From NCBI GenBank assembly GCA_937934655.1, contig CALGZB010000225.1:1-43918 (forward strand): a stretch of 43,918 nt of DNA, read 5' to 3'. A model generated the notes under the pieces. That model saw only the letters and a program-made list of their open reading frames with translations, had not been told where the DNA came from and did not search any database. A program made the position numbers and the translations under genes. Shown in pieces: positions 1-11,684 of the stretch (its first letter is position 1; each line of letters opens with the position of its first letter). This DNA comes from an uncultured Acidimicrobiales bacterium (GTDB taxonomy: Bacteria; Actinomycetota; Acidimicrobiia; Acidimicrobiales; SHLQ01).

Positions 1-759
1 GAGGCGGTCGGCAGGCCCTTTAAGGGCGGCCCCGGCGATGATGGGGGAGATGGCGACGACATCGGCTCGCCGGGCTTCGATCGCCGAGCGAATGCCCGGT
101 ACCGAGAGGACCGGGTCGATGCTCACCAGCGGATTTGATGGAGCGATTACTACCCGGTCGGCGTTGGCGATCGCCGACAGCACATCAGGGCCCGGCGTTG
201 CGTTCTCGGCACCGACGAATCGAACGGACTGCACCGGTACGGAGTGTTGACGCTGAACGAAATATTCTTGGAAGCTGATCTCGGTCCCGCCGGGGTCTTC
301 GCCGTCGGGGGCCAGGGTTACCCGGGTTTCGACGCGGTCGTTGGTCATCGGGAGCATCGTGAGCTCGAGTCCCCATGTGCGGGTGATCTCTGCGGTCACC
401 TCAGTGAGGGTTGCGCCCTCGTTTATTCGTTGTGTGCGGTAGAGGTGGGTGCCGATGTCGAGATCGCCGAGCCCGAACCAGCTCTTACCCCCGTACTTCT
501 CGAGGCTGCTCATGGCCTGCCAGGTTTCGCCGGCAAGCCCCCAACCGGTTTCCGGGTTGACCTGGCCGGCGAGGGTATAGGTGATGGTGTCGAGATCGGG
601 GCTGATGTTCAGCCCGTGGAGCACAAGGTCGTCGCCGGTGTTGACGATCGCTATGAGGTCGGACGGGTCGACGACGTGGCGGAGGCCACGAAGCATTCGC
701 GCTGCGCCAACACCACCCGAGATGACAACGATTTTTCCGGAAGTAGCTGCAGAGGACAC
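1..759 (-). CDS. cofD: 2-phospho-L-lactate transferase CofD/FbiA (partial, 3' end outside window)
   Basis: This enzyme of coenzyme F420 biosynthesis joins a phospholactate- or phosphoenolpyruvate-derived group to the deazaflavin FO. The visible 253 codons begin with a glycine-rich motif (SGGVGAARMLRGL), continue with GLGDLDIGTHLYRT, and end with SNPLVSIDPVLSVPGI and SPIIAGAALKGPADRL. All are hallmarks of the CofD family, and no other family carries this set. About 60 C-terminal residues should lie beyond base 1. I chose the GTG at 759 because it puts the glycine-rich motif near the N-terminus and leaves 20 bases after the gmd stop; no good ribosome binding site is visible. The order gmd then cofD on one strand suggests co-transcription, although the two pathways are unrelated. 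The family call is very secure; the start is moderately so. Confidence 0.93.
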   Translation of the reverse strand, partial: MSSAATSGKIVVISGGVGAARMLRGLRHVVDPSDLIAIVNTGDDLVLHGLNISPDLDTITYTLAGQVNPETGWGLAGETWQAMSSLEKYGGKSWFGLGDLDIGTHLYRTQRINEGATLTEVTAEITRTWGLELTMLPMTNDRVETRVTLAPDGEDPGGTEISFQEYFVQRQHSVPVQSVRFVGAENATPGPDVLSAIANADRVVIAPSNPLVSIDPVLSVPGIRSAIEARRADVVAISPIIAGAALKGPADRL

Positions 760-779
760 TGCCGGGAGGCTAGCCCCGG

Positions 780-2662
<1,883 letters not shown>

Positions 2663-2826
2663 GCCGAGCTCGTATTCAAGGGGGGAAACCACATCATTAA
2701 GGCAATCACTGAGGCCATCACTAAACCAATAAGGTACAGCCAATGCGATTTTGCGCTGAATCGGGCCGTTTTGCTTGTTGTCCCGACGTGATCAATCCAC
2801 TCCAGCCCCACTAGCCTCAAGATTTC

Positions 2827-5800
2827 GTGGCAACGGAACCTCTACCTCCCGATCGCCGCTCGAAACCTCGACCTCGGCCATCGGTCCTCGCCGTAGTCGT
2901 GGCTCACGAGCCGGGCGAATGGTTCGACGACTGTGTGGCGAGCCTCGCCGCACAGACGTATGAGCGTCTGGGCGTTCTTTTTGTGCTCACTGGCGATGCC
3001 GCGACGTTCCCAGCACTCGAGTTGACCATCGACGACCATCTCGATGTGGCCCAGATCGTGCATGCCCCAGAAACGAAGGGGTACGGCGATGCGGTAGCGA
3101 AGGGGCTCGAGGAATTTGCGGCAAGCGCAAAGCTCTTGCTGTTATGCCACGACGATGTTGCCTTGGCGCCAGGGGCCGTATCGATCCTGGTTAGCGAGGC
3201 TCTCGACTCAAACGCCGGCGTCGTTGGGCCAAAGCTGGTCGACTGGATGGAGCCACGTGTCATTCAGAGCGTGGGCTTCGCTACCGACAAATTTGGTACG
3301 CCGATTCCGCTCGCAGAGCGGGGCGACCTTGATCAAGAGCAATATGACGCCGTCGACGACGTCTTCTCGGTGGCAAGCGCCTGCTTGCTGATTCGCGCCG
3401 ATCTCTACGCACTTGTCGGCGGCTACGACCGCGGGATGTCGTTCTACGGCGACGATCTCGACCTGTGCTGGCGTGTGCAAGCCGCCGGCGCTCGTGTGCT
3501 CGTCGCACCCGATGCGGTCGTTCGCCACCGCGACGGCCTCGTTGCCCGGTCCGATATCGACGATGACGAACGCCTCAAGAGCCGACACCGTCTTCGCACG
3601 GTGCTCTCGGGGTATGGCGGATTCCGGACGGCTCGGGTCCTGCCCCAACACATCCTTTTGACGCTGGTCCAAGTGATGGCGGCTCTGGTTACCGGCCGAA
3701 TTGGCCGTCTTCGGAACCTGCTTGGCGCATGGACTTGGAACCTCTCACGCCTCGGGCCGATTCTGCGGCGTCGGCGAGACCTCGCATCGTTTCGCCAGCT
3801 TCCCGATGGCGACTTTCGTGAGCTCCAGCGCGGCGGCAGCTATTGGCTCTCAAAGGCAGTCGCCGCTCGTATCGGGAACGAACAACGCGAGAGCGCTGTG
3901 GCGCTCGGCGATACTCTCCGCGGTTCAAGCATCAGGGTCCCAGCGTTACTCAGCGGCGTGCTCGGTATTGTGTTCCTCTTTGGAAGCCGCACATTGGTTC
4001 TCGCCGATATCCCAGCGGTCGGACAGTTTGCTCGGTTCGACTCCTCGCCCGGCGATCTGATCGGCGAGTGGTGGAGCGGCTGGTGGTCGACCGGTCTTGG
4101 AACCGAGGACCCGGCACCGTTTGGCTACGCATTGCTCGGTTTCATTGGCTACGTCTTCTTGGGCGCTATGGGCGTGCTCCGAAAACTCATCCTGTTGTCG
4201 CTGATCCCGGTCGGTGTTTTCGGAGCCTTCCAAGTGTTTGGCTCGAGTGGGTCGCTGCGGGCCCGGTTGGCCACAGCTGCGGTGTATCTGATGATTCCGG
4301 TGGGCTTTAACAGCTTGGCTGGTGGCTCGTGGTTCGGTCTGCTCAGCTACGCCGCTGTTCCCTGGATCATGTTGCAGCTTGGCCGCGGTCACGGGGTGGC
4401 ACCTTTCCGCGAAGCAGATACCGGTGGCAAAACGGTTCTGCCTCAGGTGGTGCGCCTGGCGCTCTTACTTGCCGTGGTCGGAGCGTTTGTTCCACCGATT
4501 TGGGTTGTTGTGGCCATCATGGTCGCCGGTCTTGTCGTTGGAGCACTGGTTGCCGGATCGCTGAACGGCACGACCCGGATGGTTTCGATCGTCGCTCCAG
4601 CTGCCGGACTCGCTCTGGCCCTCCACCTTCCATGGTTCCTTGGCGTCAGTTTTCCGCGTGCCCAGTGGGCGCCGTTTGTCGCGTCGGGATCATCGGAAGT
4701 CGGCGACCTGGCATTGCGGCAACTCCTGCTTTTCGACACCGGCCGGTTCGAGCTCACCACCCTGTTGCTGGGCATAGCGGTCTCTGCATCGTTTGTGCTC
4801 ATCGTCGGGCGAGCCTGGCGTCTGGTGTGGGGTATTCGTGTCTGGGCGATGAGTCTCGGCGCATGGGGAGCGCTCTGGATCGCCGAGTTTGGTTTGTTGC
4901 CGGTCCCGATCCCTGCGCCCGAGGTACTTCTGCCGATTGCGGCGATCGGCATGGCGATGGCGGTTGGGCTTGGTGTTATTGCGTTCGAAGCCGATCTTCA
5001 CGTCCACAACTTTGGCTGGCGCCAGATTCTTACCGTGGTCTCGGCAGTCGGAGTTCTCGTTGGCGCCGTGCCGATGATCAATGCTGCGGCCGACGGCCGG
5101 TGGAACATGCCCCGAGATGATCTCGATTCCCGGCTTTCGTTCCTTGAGAACGAAGTTACCGAAGCCGAGTTCGATTCGGGGATCAACCAACCGCCCGACG
5201 GCGCATACCGAGTGCTCTGGATAGGCGACCCGAAGGTGCTCCCAGGAGCCGGTGCTCACCTAACCGACGATGTCGCGTTCTTTACTACCGATAACGGTGG
5301 GGCCGATATCACCGACCAATGGGTCGGACGGGTTGACTCGCCAACTGGGCTTATTCGAAACGCCATTGATTCGGCAGTGGCCGGCGATTCAAGCCGGCTG
5401 GGTTCGGTACTTGCACCGATGGGTATTCGCTACATCATTATCGTCGAGCGGACCGCTCCGGCGCCGTTCGATACCGACCCGATTATCGCACCTGAGACCC
5501 TGACGTCAGCGTTGTCCGGCCAGCTCGATATCCGGGGCATTTCAACGGTGAACCGTGCGATGCAGGTCTACGTAAACGATGCATTCTTCCCCGTACGCTC
5601 TGCTGGTCTTGTGGTCGATCCTTCTCGACCCCGACCGGAGGCGGCCGCGCTGTTGAACCGTGATGGCGCTACGACCTACAAAGGCCGGGTCGAGTCTGAA
5701 GAGGTCGTCTACGTTGCCAACGCCCCAAGCTCGGGCTGGGAACTCGAAGTCGGCGGCGTTCCTTCTCCCCAGCTGACCGCCTTCGGCTGGGCCAATAGTT

Positions 5801-6030
5801 TCCAGCCTGAATCAGGCGGCGATGCGGTCTTGAAGTTCAACGGCTCGCCGGCATGGCTGCTGGCCCGTCTCGGCCAAGTGGCCGGTTGGCTTGCGATGAT
5901 CGCCGTGTCGCTCGTTCTGCGATCTCGGAACGAACGGCGTCGAGCGCTCGTGGCTGACTCAAATCAGATGCAAGCTTCGGCCGATGTCGCAGCCGAATGG
6001 ACCGACGAACGGATGGGAATGGCCGAATGA
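2827..6030 (+). CDS. Giant GT2 glycosyltransferase fused to a polytopic membrane domain
   Basis: The 1067-residue protein starts with a family 2 glycosyltransferase domain (about residues 20-250). Visible are SVLAVVVAHEP, the acidic CHDDVAL motif, and the acceptor-side segment GGYDRGMSFYGDDLDLCW. A hydrophobic region of many transmembrane helices follows (about 365-740), then a soluble, probably extracytoplasmic segment (about 745-1005) and a last helix (about 1010-1030). Related actinobacterial proteins are thought to build envelope glycans; the exact sugar and acceptor cannot be read from sequence. The GTG start at 2827 gives a short basic proline-rich leader before the GT2 fold. The stop overlaps the DUF5719 start (ATGA at 6027), so the two are translationally coupled. 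The gene diverges from rmd, fitting use of GDP-rhamnose, but that link is inference. Confidence 0.85.
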   Translation: MATEPLPPDRRSKPRPRPSVLAVVVAHEPGEWFDDCVASLAAQTYERLGVLFVLTGDAATFPALELTIDDHLDVAQIVHAPETKGYGDAVAKGLEEFAASAKLLLLCHDDVALAPGAVSILVSEALDSNAGVVGPKLVDWMEPRVIQSVGFATDKFGTPIPLAERGDLDQEQYDAVDDVFSVASACLLIRADLYALVGGYDRGMSFYGDDLDLCWRVQAAGARVLVAPDAVVRHRDGLVARSDIDDDERLKSRHRLRTVLSGYGGFRTARVLPQHILLTLVQVMAALVTGRIGRLRNLLGAWTWNLSRLGPILRRRRDLASFRQLPDGDFRELQRGGSYWLSKAVAARIGNEQRESAVALGDTLRGSSIRVPALLSGVLGIVFLFGSRTLVLADIPAVGQFARFDSSPGDLIGEWWSGWWSTGLGTEDPAPFGYALLGFIGYVFLGAMGVLRKLILLSLIPVGVFGAFQVFGSSGSLRARLATAAVYLMIPVGFNSLAGGSWFGLLSYAAVPWIMLQLGRGHGVAPFREADTGGKTVLPQVVRLALLLAVVGAFVPPIWVVVAIMVAGLVVGALVAGSLNGTTRMVSIVAPAAGLALALHLPWFLGVSFPRAQWAPFVASGSSEVGDLALRQLLLFDTGRFELTTLLLGIAVSASFVLIVGRAWRLVWGIRVWAMSLGAWGALWIAEFGLLPVPIPAPEVLLPIAAIGMAMAVGLGVIAFEADLHVHNFGWRQILTVVSAVGVLVGAVPMINAAADGRWNMPRDDLDSRLSFLENEVTEAEFDSGINQPPDGAYRVLWIGDPKVLPGAGAHLTDDVAFFTTDNGGADITDQWVGRVDSPTGLIRNAIDSAVAGDSSRLGSVLAPMGIRYIIIVERTAPAPFDTDPIIAPETLTSALSGQLDIRGISTVNRAMQVYVNDAFFPVRSAGLVVDPSRPRPEAAALLNRDGATTYKGRVESEEVVYVANAPSSGWELEVGGVPSPQLTAFGWANSFQPESGGDAVLKFNGSPAWLLARLGQVAGWLAMIAVSLVLRSRNERRRALVADSNQMQASADVAAEWTDERMGMAE

Positions 6031-7610
6031 CCGGATTCCGTTGGCCTGCGCTTCTCCTTATCCCCGCCCTCATCGTGGCGGCGTTGATCCTCGATACGCA
6101 ACGCCCAGATCCAAAGGTCGCCGATGTGGTGTCGGCCCGTACCGCCAGCGCAGTGCGCCCGGACTCGGCCTCATCGTCTACCTGGTTCTGCGTTGCTGGT
6201 GTACTCGACGAGAACTCCATTGGCGGCGGCGAACCAGACGTACCGGTTTCCGATGAGGAGACCGACGAAGGCCAGGCGGTCGAGGAGGTCCTTGAGGGCA
6301 TCGACGACGAACCGGTTCCGGTGGTCACCAGCCACATCGTGACCGTCGTCAACGCCAGCACCGCCGATCGCACGCTTCGGGTCGTCGAGTACACCGCCGA
6401 TACGCCTGTCCGGGTCGAACCGGAGCCAACCGAACTGCTCATCGGTCCGGGCGAGACGCTGCTGCTCTCGAGCGAAGTCGTTGGGTCAGTGATGATCGAA
6501 GCGGATGGTGGCGGGGTGTTCGTTGAACACGAGACCGGCACCGAACTCGGAAGCGATTCATCGCCGTGCGCTTCGACAAGTTCCTCGCAATGGGAATTCC
6601 CCGGTGGCGAGACCATCCAGGGTTCGTCGCAGACCATGGTGCTCTTCAACCCGTTCCCTGAGGACGCGGTCGCCCAGCTGGCGTTTAGCTCCGATACGGG
6701 CCGCCGAATCCCCGCACTCTTTGAGGCCGCAGTTATTCCAGGCCGTTCGTTCCGGGTCTTCGATGTCAGTTCTGAAGTCACGCAGGCAACCCACAGCGCC
6801 GCAACCATCGAGGTGCGCTCGGGGCGTGTCGTGGCGCAACGAATCATTATCCGGTCGCCGCGTCGACGTGGTTCTGGCCTCACCTCTACAACCGGAACGC
6901 CAAGCGCCTCGCTCGTTTCGTACCTGCCTATTGCGCAAGCGACACCCAGCCGGGTGACATCGGTGCTGCTGTACAACCCGGGCGAAGAGCGGGCCGAGGT
7001 CGATATCGAGCTTCGTATCGATGACATCGTCATCCCCGCTTTCGAAGTGCCGCTTCCCGGTTTGGCCCGTCAGCGCATCGATCTGACGACCGAACCTCGA
7101 ATGCAGGAGCTCCTCGAAGGGGAGCGCGAGTATGCGATCATCGTCCGGTCGGCCAATGGTGTACCGGTTACTTCCGAGGTCGAATACACCTCGATCGCCG
7201 TCGGCGATGAAGCAACGGTCGAAGGTATGGCCGCAGCAATCGGTTCTCCGGTTGCAGCAACCCGCTGGTTGGTGGGAGCGCCTCTCGCGGTTGAAGATGA
7301 CGTAGTGTCGTCGCTGGTTCTTCTCAACCCATCGTTCGAAACGATTTCTCAAGTCTCGGTGACCATCCTCGATTCCGAGGGCAACCGGACATCGGCTCCG
7401 ACGATCGAGCTGAGTGCCGGTGGTCGGCGCAGGGTGAGTTTCGCCGACCTCGGCATCGTTGGCGCAGCGACCGTGATCATCGAGTCGACCAGCCCGGTTG
7501 TTGCCGGACGTGAGCTCGTGAGTCTGTCGTCGATCTCGATGGCTCTGGGTATGCCGGATGCCTCGACTCTGGCCGTGGAATCCAACGGGATCGGCTTCGA
7601 CGCCAACTAG
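6027..7610 (+). CDS. DUF5719-family membrane-anchored extracytoplasmic protein
   Basis: This 527-residue protein has one N-terminal membrane segment (FRWPALLLIPALIVAALIL). The rest looks like repeated beta-sandwich modules: three or four stretches contain patterns such as VVLFNP or LLYNPGEE and VVGSVMIE or VSSLVLLNP. This matches the DUF5719 proteins that follow a large GT2 gene in many actinobacteria. The start is the ATG at 6027, whose ATGA overlaps the GT2 stop; the frame is open 10 codons further upstream, but the overlap marks the real start. The function is unknown. The coupling and the outward-facing beta-rich body suggest an accessory or scaffold for the GT2 partner at the outer face of the membrane. 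It ends 30 bases from a convergent gene, with no terminator hairpin visible between. Confidence 0.8.
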   Translation: MTGFRWPALLLIPALIVAALILDTQRPDPKVADVVSARTASAVRPDSASSSTWFCVAGVLDENSIGGGEPDVPVSDEETDEGQAVEEVLEGIDDEPVPVVTSHIVTVVNASTADRTLRVVEYTADTPVRVEPEPTELLIGPGETLLLSSEVVGSVMIEADGGGVFVEHETGTELGSDSSPCASTSSSQWEFPGGETIQGSSQTMVLFNPFPEDAVAQLAFSSDTGRRIPALFEAAVIPGRSFRVFDVSSEVTQATHSAATIEVRSGRVVAQRIIIRSPRRRGSGLTSTTGTPSASLVSYLPIAQATPSRVTSVLLYNPGEERAEVDIELRIDDIVIPAFEVPLPGLARQRIDLTTEPRMQELLEGEREYAIIVRSANGVPVTSEVEYTSIAVGDEATVEGMAAAIGSPVAATRWLVGAPLAVEDDVVSSLVLLNPSFETISQVSVTILDSEGNRTSAPTIELSAGGRRRVSFADLGIVGAATVIIESTSPVVAGRELVSLSSISMALGMPDASTLAVESNGIGFDAN

Positions 7611-7640
7611 TCGTCGGTACTAGCCCAACGAGCGCGGGCC

Positions 7641-8051
7641 CTAGCCCCGAAGCTCGGCGACGGCGGCCCACAAGTCAGCGGCCTTTGGCGGGCCGAGGAA
7701 CGCAGCTTTGACGACGCCTTCACGATCGACAACACACGTGGTGGGTACCGAGTCGATGGCGTAACGGTCGTGCAGTTCTCTCTTGCTCTGCCGTTCGACG
7801 GTTTGTACGGCAACGACCTTGCTCTCAAGGGCCGAAGCCACACTGACCGCCTTTGCGCAGGACTTGCAGGTGGCATCGGTGAACACCGCAACAAGCCATT
7901 CGGCCTCGGGGAGGTCGAAATCGTCTCGGTCGAGTTGGTCCGGAACCTGATCGCCGGTGCGAACCGGGGGAGCGGGTTTGCGGCGTTGGGCAAGCCAAGC
8001 GACGAGCAGCGCCACCGCAATGACGACGGCAGCAATGATGACCCGTTGCAT
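7641..8051 (-). CDS. Membrane-anchored thioredoxin-fold protein
   Basis: The 136-residue protein has an N-terminal membrane anchor (VIIAAVVIAVALLVAWLA), a short linker and a compact thioredoxin fold. The redox motif is CKSC (residues 62-65, in FTDATCKSCAKA) and the cis-proline loop is SVPTTCVVD, which carries an extra cysteine. It is probably a thiol-disulfide protein; whether the domain faces the cytosol or the outside is not certain. It lies 30 bases after the ftsH stop on the same strand, so it is probably co-transcribed with the protease. The ATG at 8051 directly precedes the anchor. Its substrates are unknown. Confidence 0.8.
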   Translation of the reverse strand: MQRVIIAAVVIAVALLVAWLAQRRKPAPPVRTGDQVPDQLDRDDFDLPEAEWLVAVFTDATCKSCAKAVSVASALESKVVAVQTVERQSKRELHDRYAIDSVPTTCVVDREGVVKAAFLGPPKAADLWAAVAELRG

Positions 8052-8081
8052 GAGCGAAGCGTTAGGAAACGGCGGGAGACG

Positions 8082-10064
8082 TTACGAAGCGTCAGGCGAG
8101 TCGGACGATCCGACAGCTACCCCAGAGTCAGCTACCCCAGAGTCTGGGCTCACGGCGGTCTCTGTAACTGGAGTACCGGGACCGGGGGAGCGGGCCACGT
8201 CGATCAAACGATCGACCTCGACGCCGCTGATGGTCTCATGTTCGAGGAGTTGGCGGGCCAACAGGTCGAGTGCGTTGCGGTTCTCGCTGAGAAGAGCGCG
8301 GCAGCGGGTCTCTTGGTCGACGAGAATCTTTTGGATCTCTTTGTCGATGACCCGAGCGGTTTCGTCGCTGTAGTCCTTGGTTCCCATCATGTCGTCGCCG
8401 AGGAACACCTGACCCTGCGACCCCCAGGCCATTGGCCCGATGGCTTCGCTCATGCCCCACTCGCGGACCATCTTGGTGGCCATCTCGGTGGCTCGAACGA
8501 GGTCATCGTTTGCGCCGGTGGATCCAATGTTGAACACGAGCTCTTCGGCCATGCGTCCACCAAGCATCACGACAAGGCGATCCTCGATGTAGTCCTGGCG
8601 GTAGATGTGGCGCTCTTCTTCGGGGAGCTGCATCGTCACACCGAGAGCCATTCCCGAAGGAATAATGGTGACCTTGTGGAGCGGATCAGCAGTAGGTAGC
8701 AGCGCAGCACAAAGAGCGTGGCCCGACTCGTGGTAGGCGACTGCTTCCTTCTCGGTCTCCGAAAGAGCAGTAGATTCGCGGCGGGCGCCCATGAGTACCC
8801 GGTCGCGTGCCGAGTCGAAGTGCGAGGCCCGGATGACGTTGTCGCCGCCACGCACCGCGTGGAGCGCAGCTTCGTTGACCAGGTTGGCCAGGTCGGCACC
8901 ACTCATGCCCGGGGTACCGCGTGCGACGAGGTCGAGGTCGACGTCGCCGGCGATCTTGCGGCCACGTACGTGAACATCGAGGATCTGTTTGCGATCGTCG
9001 AGCTCAGGGAGCGGAACGATGACCTGACGGTCGAATCGGCCGGGGCGCAGGAGCGCCGGGTCAAGAATGTCAGGGCGGTTGGTGGCCGCGATCATCACGA
9101 TGCCCTCGTGGGCCTCAAAGCCGTCCATTTCTGAAAGCATCTGGTTGAGGGTTTGTTCACGTTCGTCGTGCCCGCCGCCGAGGCCAGCGCCACGCTTGCG
9201 GCCAATTGAGTCGATTTCGTCGACGAAGATGATGGCTTTGCCCATCTTGCGGGCCGAGTCGAACAGGTCGCGGACCCGGCTTGCGCCGACGCCGACGAAC
9301 ATTTCCATGAAGTCAGAACCGGTGACCGAAAGGAACGGGACGCCAGCTTCACCGGCGACCGCTCGGGCGATGAGGGTCTTACCGGTTCCTGGAGGCCCAA
9401 CAAGAAGGATGCCCTTGGGGCTGCGGGCACCGATTTCGCCAAACCGCCCTGGGTTCTTGAGGAAGTCGACGACTTCGTTGATTTCCTCTTTGACACCGGC
9501 GTAGCCAGCGACGTCTTCGAAGGTGGTTCCGGGGCGTTCGGTGCTGTACGTCTTGGCCTTGGAGCGGCCGATCGACATGATGCCGCCCATCTGGCCTTGC
9601 GCTCGGCGCTGCATCCACATGAAGAACAAGATGATGAGACCAATAGGCAGCAGCAATGGGAGCCACGAAGCGAGGAAGCCGGGCTGCGGGTTGGTGAACT
9701 CGTAGTCGACGTTACGGTCGACGAACAGCTGACGATCGACGTCGCTGAACTCGTCGTTGCCGGTGGTGACAAAAGAGTCCGACTGCGTGGGCGACTCTTC
9801 AAAGTCGGCTTTGAACTTGCCGTCGATCTCACCGGTTTGGGAGTTGATGACGACTTCGTCGACAACGCCGTCTTCAACGAACTCGATGAAGTCACGGTAG
9901 GAAATTTCGTTGGGGTTATCGGCCGGGCTGACCAGCGACAATGCGATAAGTCCCATGACGATTCCGCCGAGAAGCCACACTGCCCAGCGAGGCCACCCCT
10001 GATCGGAGCGAGCTCCCTTCGGGCGGTCGCCGGAACCGGGTTGTTGGTGGGGGTCTGGAGCCAT
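8082..10064 (-). CDS. ftsH: ATP-dependent zinc metalloprotease FtsH
   Basis: This hexameric membrane AAA+ protease extracts and degrades misfolded membrane proteins and short-lived regulators. In order it shows membrane segment 1 (about 27-46), a periplasm-side domain, membrane segment 2 (about 132-151), Walker A GPPGTGKT (223-230), Walker B IIFVDEID (about 278-285), the second region of homology, and the zinc motif HESGH (445-449). The length of 660 is normal for the family. The C-terminus after about 630 is low-complexity and holds a DNA-level 15-bp duplication (DSGVA twice). The ATG at 10064 leaves a short proline- and glycine-rich cytosolic tail. It is followed by the thioredoxin-like gene and is divergent from the DUF3499 gene. 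Confidence 0.98.
   Translation of the reverse strand: MAPDPHQQPGSGDRPKGARSDQGWPRWAVWLLGGIVMGLIALSLVSPADNPNEISYRDFIEFVEDGVVDEVVINSQTGEIDGKFKADFEESPTQSDSFVTTGNDEFSDVDRQLFVDRNVDYEFTNPQPGFLASWLPLLLPIGLIILFFMWMQRRAQGQMGGIMSIGRSKAKTYSTERPGTTFEDVAGYAGVKEEINEVVDFLKNPGRFGEIGARSPKGILLVGPPGTGKTLIARAVAGEAGVPFLSVTGSDFMEMFVGVGASRVRDLFDSARKMGKAIIFVDEIDSIGRKRGAGLGGGHDEREQTLNQMLSEMDGFEAHEGIVMIAATNRPDILDPALLRPGRFDRQVIVPLPELDDRKQILDVHVRGRKIAGDVDLDLVARGTPGMSGADLANLVNEAALHAVRGGDNVIRASHFDSARDRVLMGARRESTALSETEKEAVAYHESGHALCAALLPTADPLHKVTIIPSGMALGVTMQLPEEERHIYRQDYIEDRLVVMLGGRMAEELVFNIGSTGANDDLVRATEMATKMVREWGMSEAIGPMAWGSQGQVFLGDDMMGTKDYSDETARVIDKEIQKILVDQETRCRALLSENRNALDLLARQLLEHETISGVEVDRLIDVARSPGPGTPVTETAVSPDSGVADSGVAVGSSDSPDAS
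8115..8144. repeat. 15-bp direct duplication in the ftsH 3' end
   Basis: Bases 8115-8129 are repeated exactly at 8130-8144. On the coding strand the repeat encodes DSGVA twice in the disordered FtsH tail, so it is in frame and harmless to the fold. It is probably a slippage duplication. Confidence 0.9.
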
Positions 10065-10175
10065 TCCCTCATCGTAGAGCGATAAGGCGCCTTTCGGGGC
10101 GCGTAGTGGGGCGAAACCGGCTCTATCGCTCGGATATCCCCCGGATACCTGTTCTGCGCCGGTATGTTGGAAGGC

Positions 10176-10418
10176 ATGTCACGGCAAACCTCACGCCATT
10201 GTGCGAAGCCCACCTGCGACAACCTCGCTGCGGCAACGCTCTCGTATCACTATGAGACCGCCTCGGTTTGGGTCGAACACCTTCACTCCGAGGGGCACCC
10301 GATGACCCACGACATTTGCCTTCGCCACGCCGACGGCATGGTCGTACCTCAGGGATGGACGCTCGAAGATGTTCGTTACAGCGCCCCTGGTGCACTTCCG
10401 CTCCCACAGGCCAGCTAG
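10176..10418 (+). CDS. DUF3499 family small metal-binding protein
   Basis: The 80-residue protein has the pattern HCAKPTC (C9, C14), an aromatic beta segment (AAATLSYHYETASVWV), then DICLRHADGMVVPQGW (C48, H51). The two Cys-rich sites probably bind one zinc ion. This matches the DUF3499 proteins found in actinobacteria close to whiB2, manB and fbiA/cofD. The function is unknown. An upstream in-frame ATG at 10164 is possible, but the family starts near MSR, so I prefer 10176. No WhiB-type four-cysteine regulator is visible in the window although it usually neighbours this gene. Confidence 0.82.
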   Translation: MSRQTSRHCAKPTCDNLAAATLSYHYETASVWVEHLHSEGHPMTHDICLRHADGMVVPQGWTLEDVRYSAPGALPLPQAS

Positions 10419-10455
10419 TTCTGTTTCGCGAGTCAGCCGCATCTAAGCTGCGGTA

Positions 10456-11268
10456 GTGACTTCGCCTCGCCCGTCTTTTCTCGCTCGAGTTGACGAGTCA
10501 CAGCTCGAAGATCCTCCGTTCAAGCCGGGTCTGGCAATGGCGTACGCCTTTGGCGGTCTGTTTGTCGCCATCATCTTGAGCGGCTTTGCGTCGGTGTTTG
10601 CGTTTTCGCCCTACGACGTTGGCATCCCTTCAGGAAAGGGAGCCGCTATTGGCAGGGCGTTCGGCCAGGCGAATGCGGCGATTCCAATCGAGACCAGGGT
10701 TCCGCCTCTTTCTCTGCAAGGTCTGCTCCAGATTCCGTTGTGGATAGGGCTCGCGGGTGCGCCACTGTTGCTGACTACCACCCGTGGTCGGGGCGTGGTT
10801 GAGGATTGTCGAGCTCAGATCCGAGCATCCGATATCCCGTTGGGTCTCACCATTGGGTTCTTTAGCCAAGTCATCTTGGTGCCGGCGCTGTACTACCCGA
10901 TCTTCAAGATCTTTGGTGAGCAAGACGTCAGCGAAGCGGCCCGGGCACTTACCGAGCGGGCCAAGTCGCCGTTCGATGTTGCGGTGCTTGCGATCATGGT
11001 CGTCTTTGGCGCACCACTCTTCGAAGAGTTGTTCTTCCGAGGGTTTGTGCAGCACAACCTTCGCCGCTGGATTGGGTTCTTTCCGGCGTGGATCTTCGCC
11101 AGCCTGCTCTTTGCCCTTGTGCACTTCCAGGTCGTGCAATTTCCGGCGTTGATGATGTTCGGCATGGTTGCCGGAGCGGTGTTTCACTACTTCGGTCGTC
11201 TCGGACCGGCCATCTTCACGCACATGGGATTCAACGCCGTCACCGTCATTGCGCTGCTGCTTCTCTAG
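10456..11268 (+). CDS. CPBP-family intramembrane metalloprotease
   Basis: The 270-residue polytopic protein has the CPBP (CAAX protease/bacteriocin-processing, Abi) signatures: EExxxR as E190-E191-R195 (FEELFFRG), the second-motif histidine H223 (LVHF), and H256xxxN260 (HMGFN). These are the predicted glutamate/histidine active-site residues. About seven or eight hydrophobic segments are visible. Bacterial members process membrane peptides or act in immunity and stress functions; the substrate here is unknown. It starts with GTG at 10456, 38 bases after the DUF3499 stop, so the two may share a transcript. Confidence 0.9.
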   Translation: MTSPRPSFLARVDESQLEDPPFKPGLAMAYAFGGLFVAIILSGFASVFAFSPYDVGIPSGKGAAIGRAFGQANAAIPIETRVPPLSLQGLLQIPLWIGLAGAPLLLTTTRGRGVVEDCRAQIRASDIPLGLTIGFFSQVILVPALYYPIFKIFGEQDVSEAARALTERAKSPFDVAVLAIMVVFGAPLFEELFFRGFVQHNLRRWIGFFPAWIFASLLFALVHFQVVQFPALMMFGMVAGAVFHYFGRLGPAIFTHMGFNAVTVIALLLL

Positions 11269-11421
11269 CGGTTTCGTTCGGTCTCGACCAGTCGATCATC
11301 TCGAGAACTCCAACGAATCGCTCGTGTAGTCCAAAAGCCCCTATTTCGCTGCGAACTCTTCGCCCAATTGGGCCCGTGCCGATGGAACTGCACCCCAAGT
11401 TGAGCAACGTAGGAGCACGCG

Positions 11422-11613
11422 ATGTCGGGAAAAAATTGCAAGTGTGGTGGACGACTCGTCTCGATCGACCTCAAGATCGGCGAAGCATCGCGTCGTCTTT
11501 CGTCATGCTCGAAATGCGATCGCCGATTCTGGGAGGCCGAAGGTACTCCGGCCAAACTCGGTGAGGTCCTTGAAGAAATCTCGGTCGTCGCCGAGCAGAA
11601 CCGCCGCCGCTAA
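11422..11613 (+). CDS. Small zinc-ribbon protein (63 aa), unknown function
   Basis: The short frame starts at an ATG preceded by a good AGGAG Shine-Dalgarno sequence 7-8 bases upstream. The product has a CxC pair (C6, C8) and a CxxC pair (C29, C32) separated by 20 residues, a layout for one zinc ribbon, followed by a charged helical tail. It is 153 bases after the CPBP gene and 71 before the next gene on the same strand. I do not recognise a named family. The ribosome site and the cysteine spacing make it a probable real gene. Confidence 0.68.
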   Translation: MSGKNCKCGGRLVSIDLKIGEASRRLSSCSKCDRRFWEAEGTPAKLGEVLEEISVVAEQNRRR

Positions 11614-11684
11614 ACACTTTTCGCCAGATTCGATTCCATCGTGCCGCCGATTCCGGCAGCCGAGGTGCGAAACTAGCCAAAGCC

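Noticed and set aside
5837-7033. 398-codon Ser/Thr-rich minus-strand frame opposite the DUF5719 gene
   Set aside because: Low-complexity antisense translation of a supported gene.
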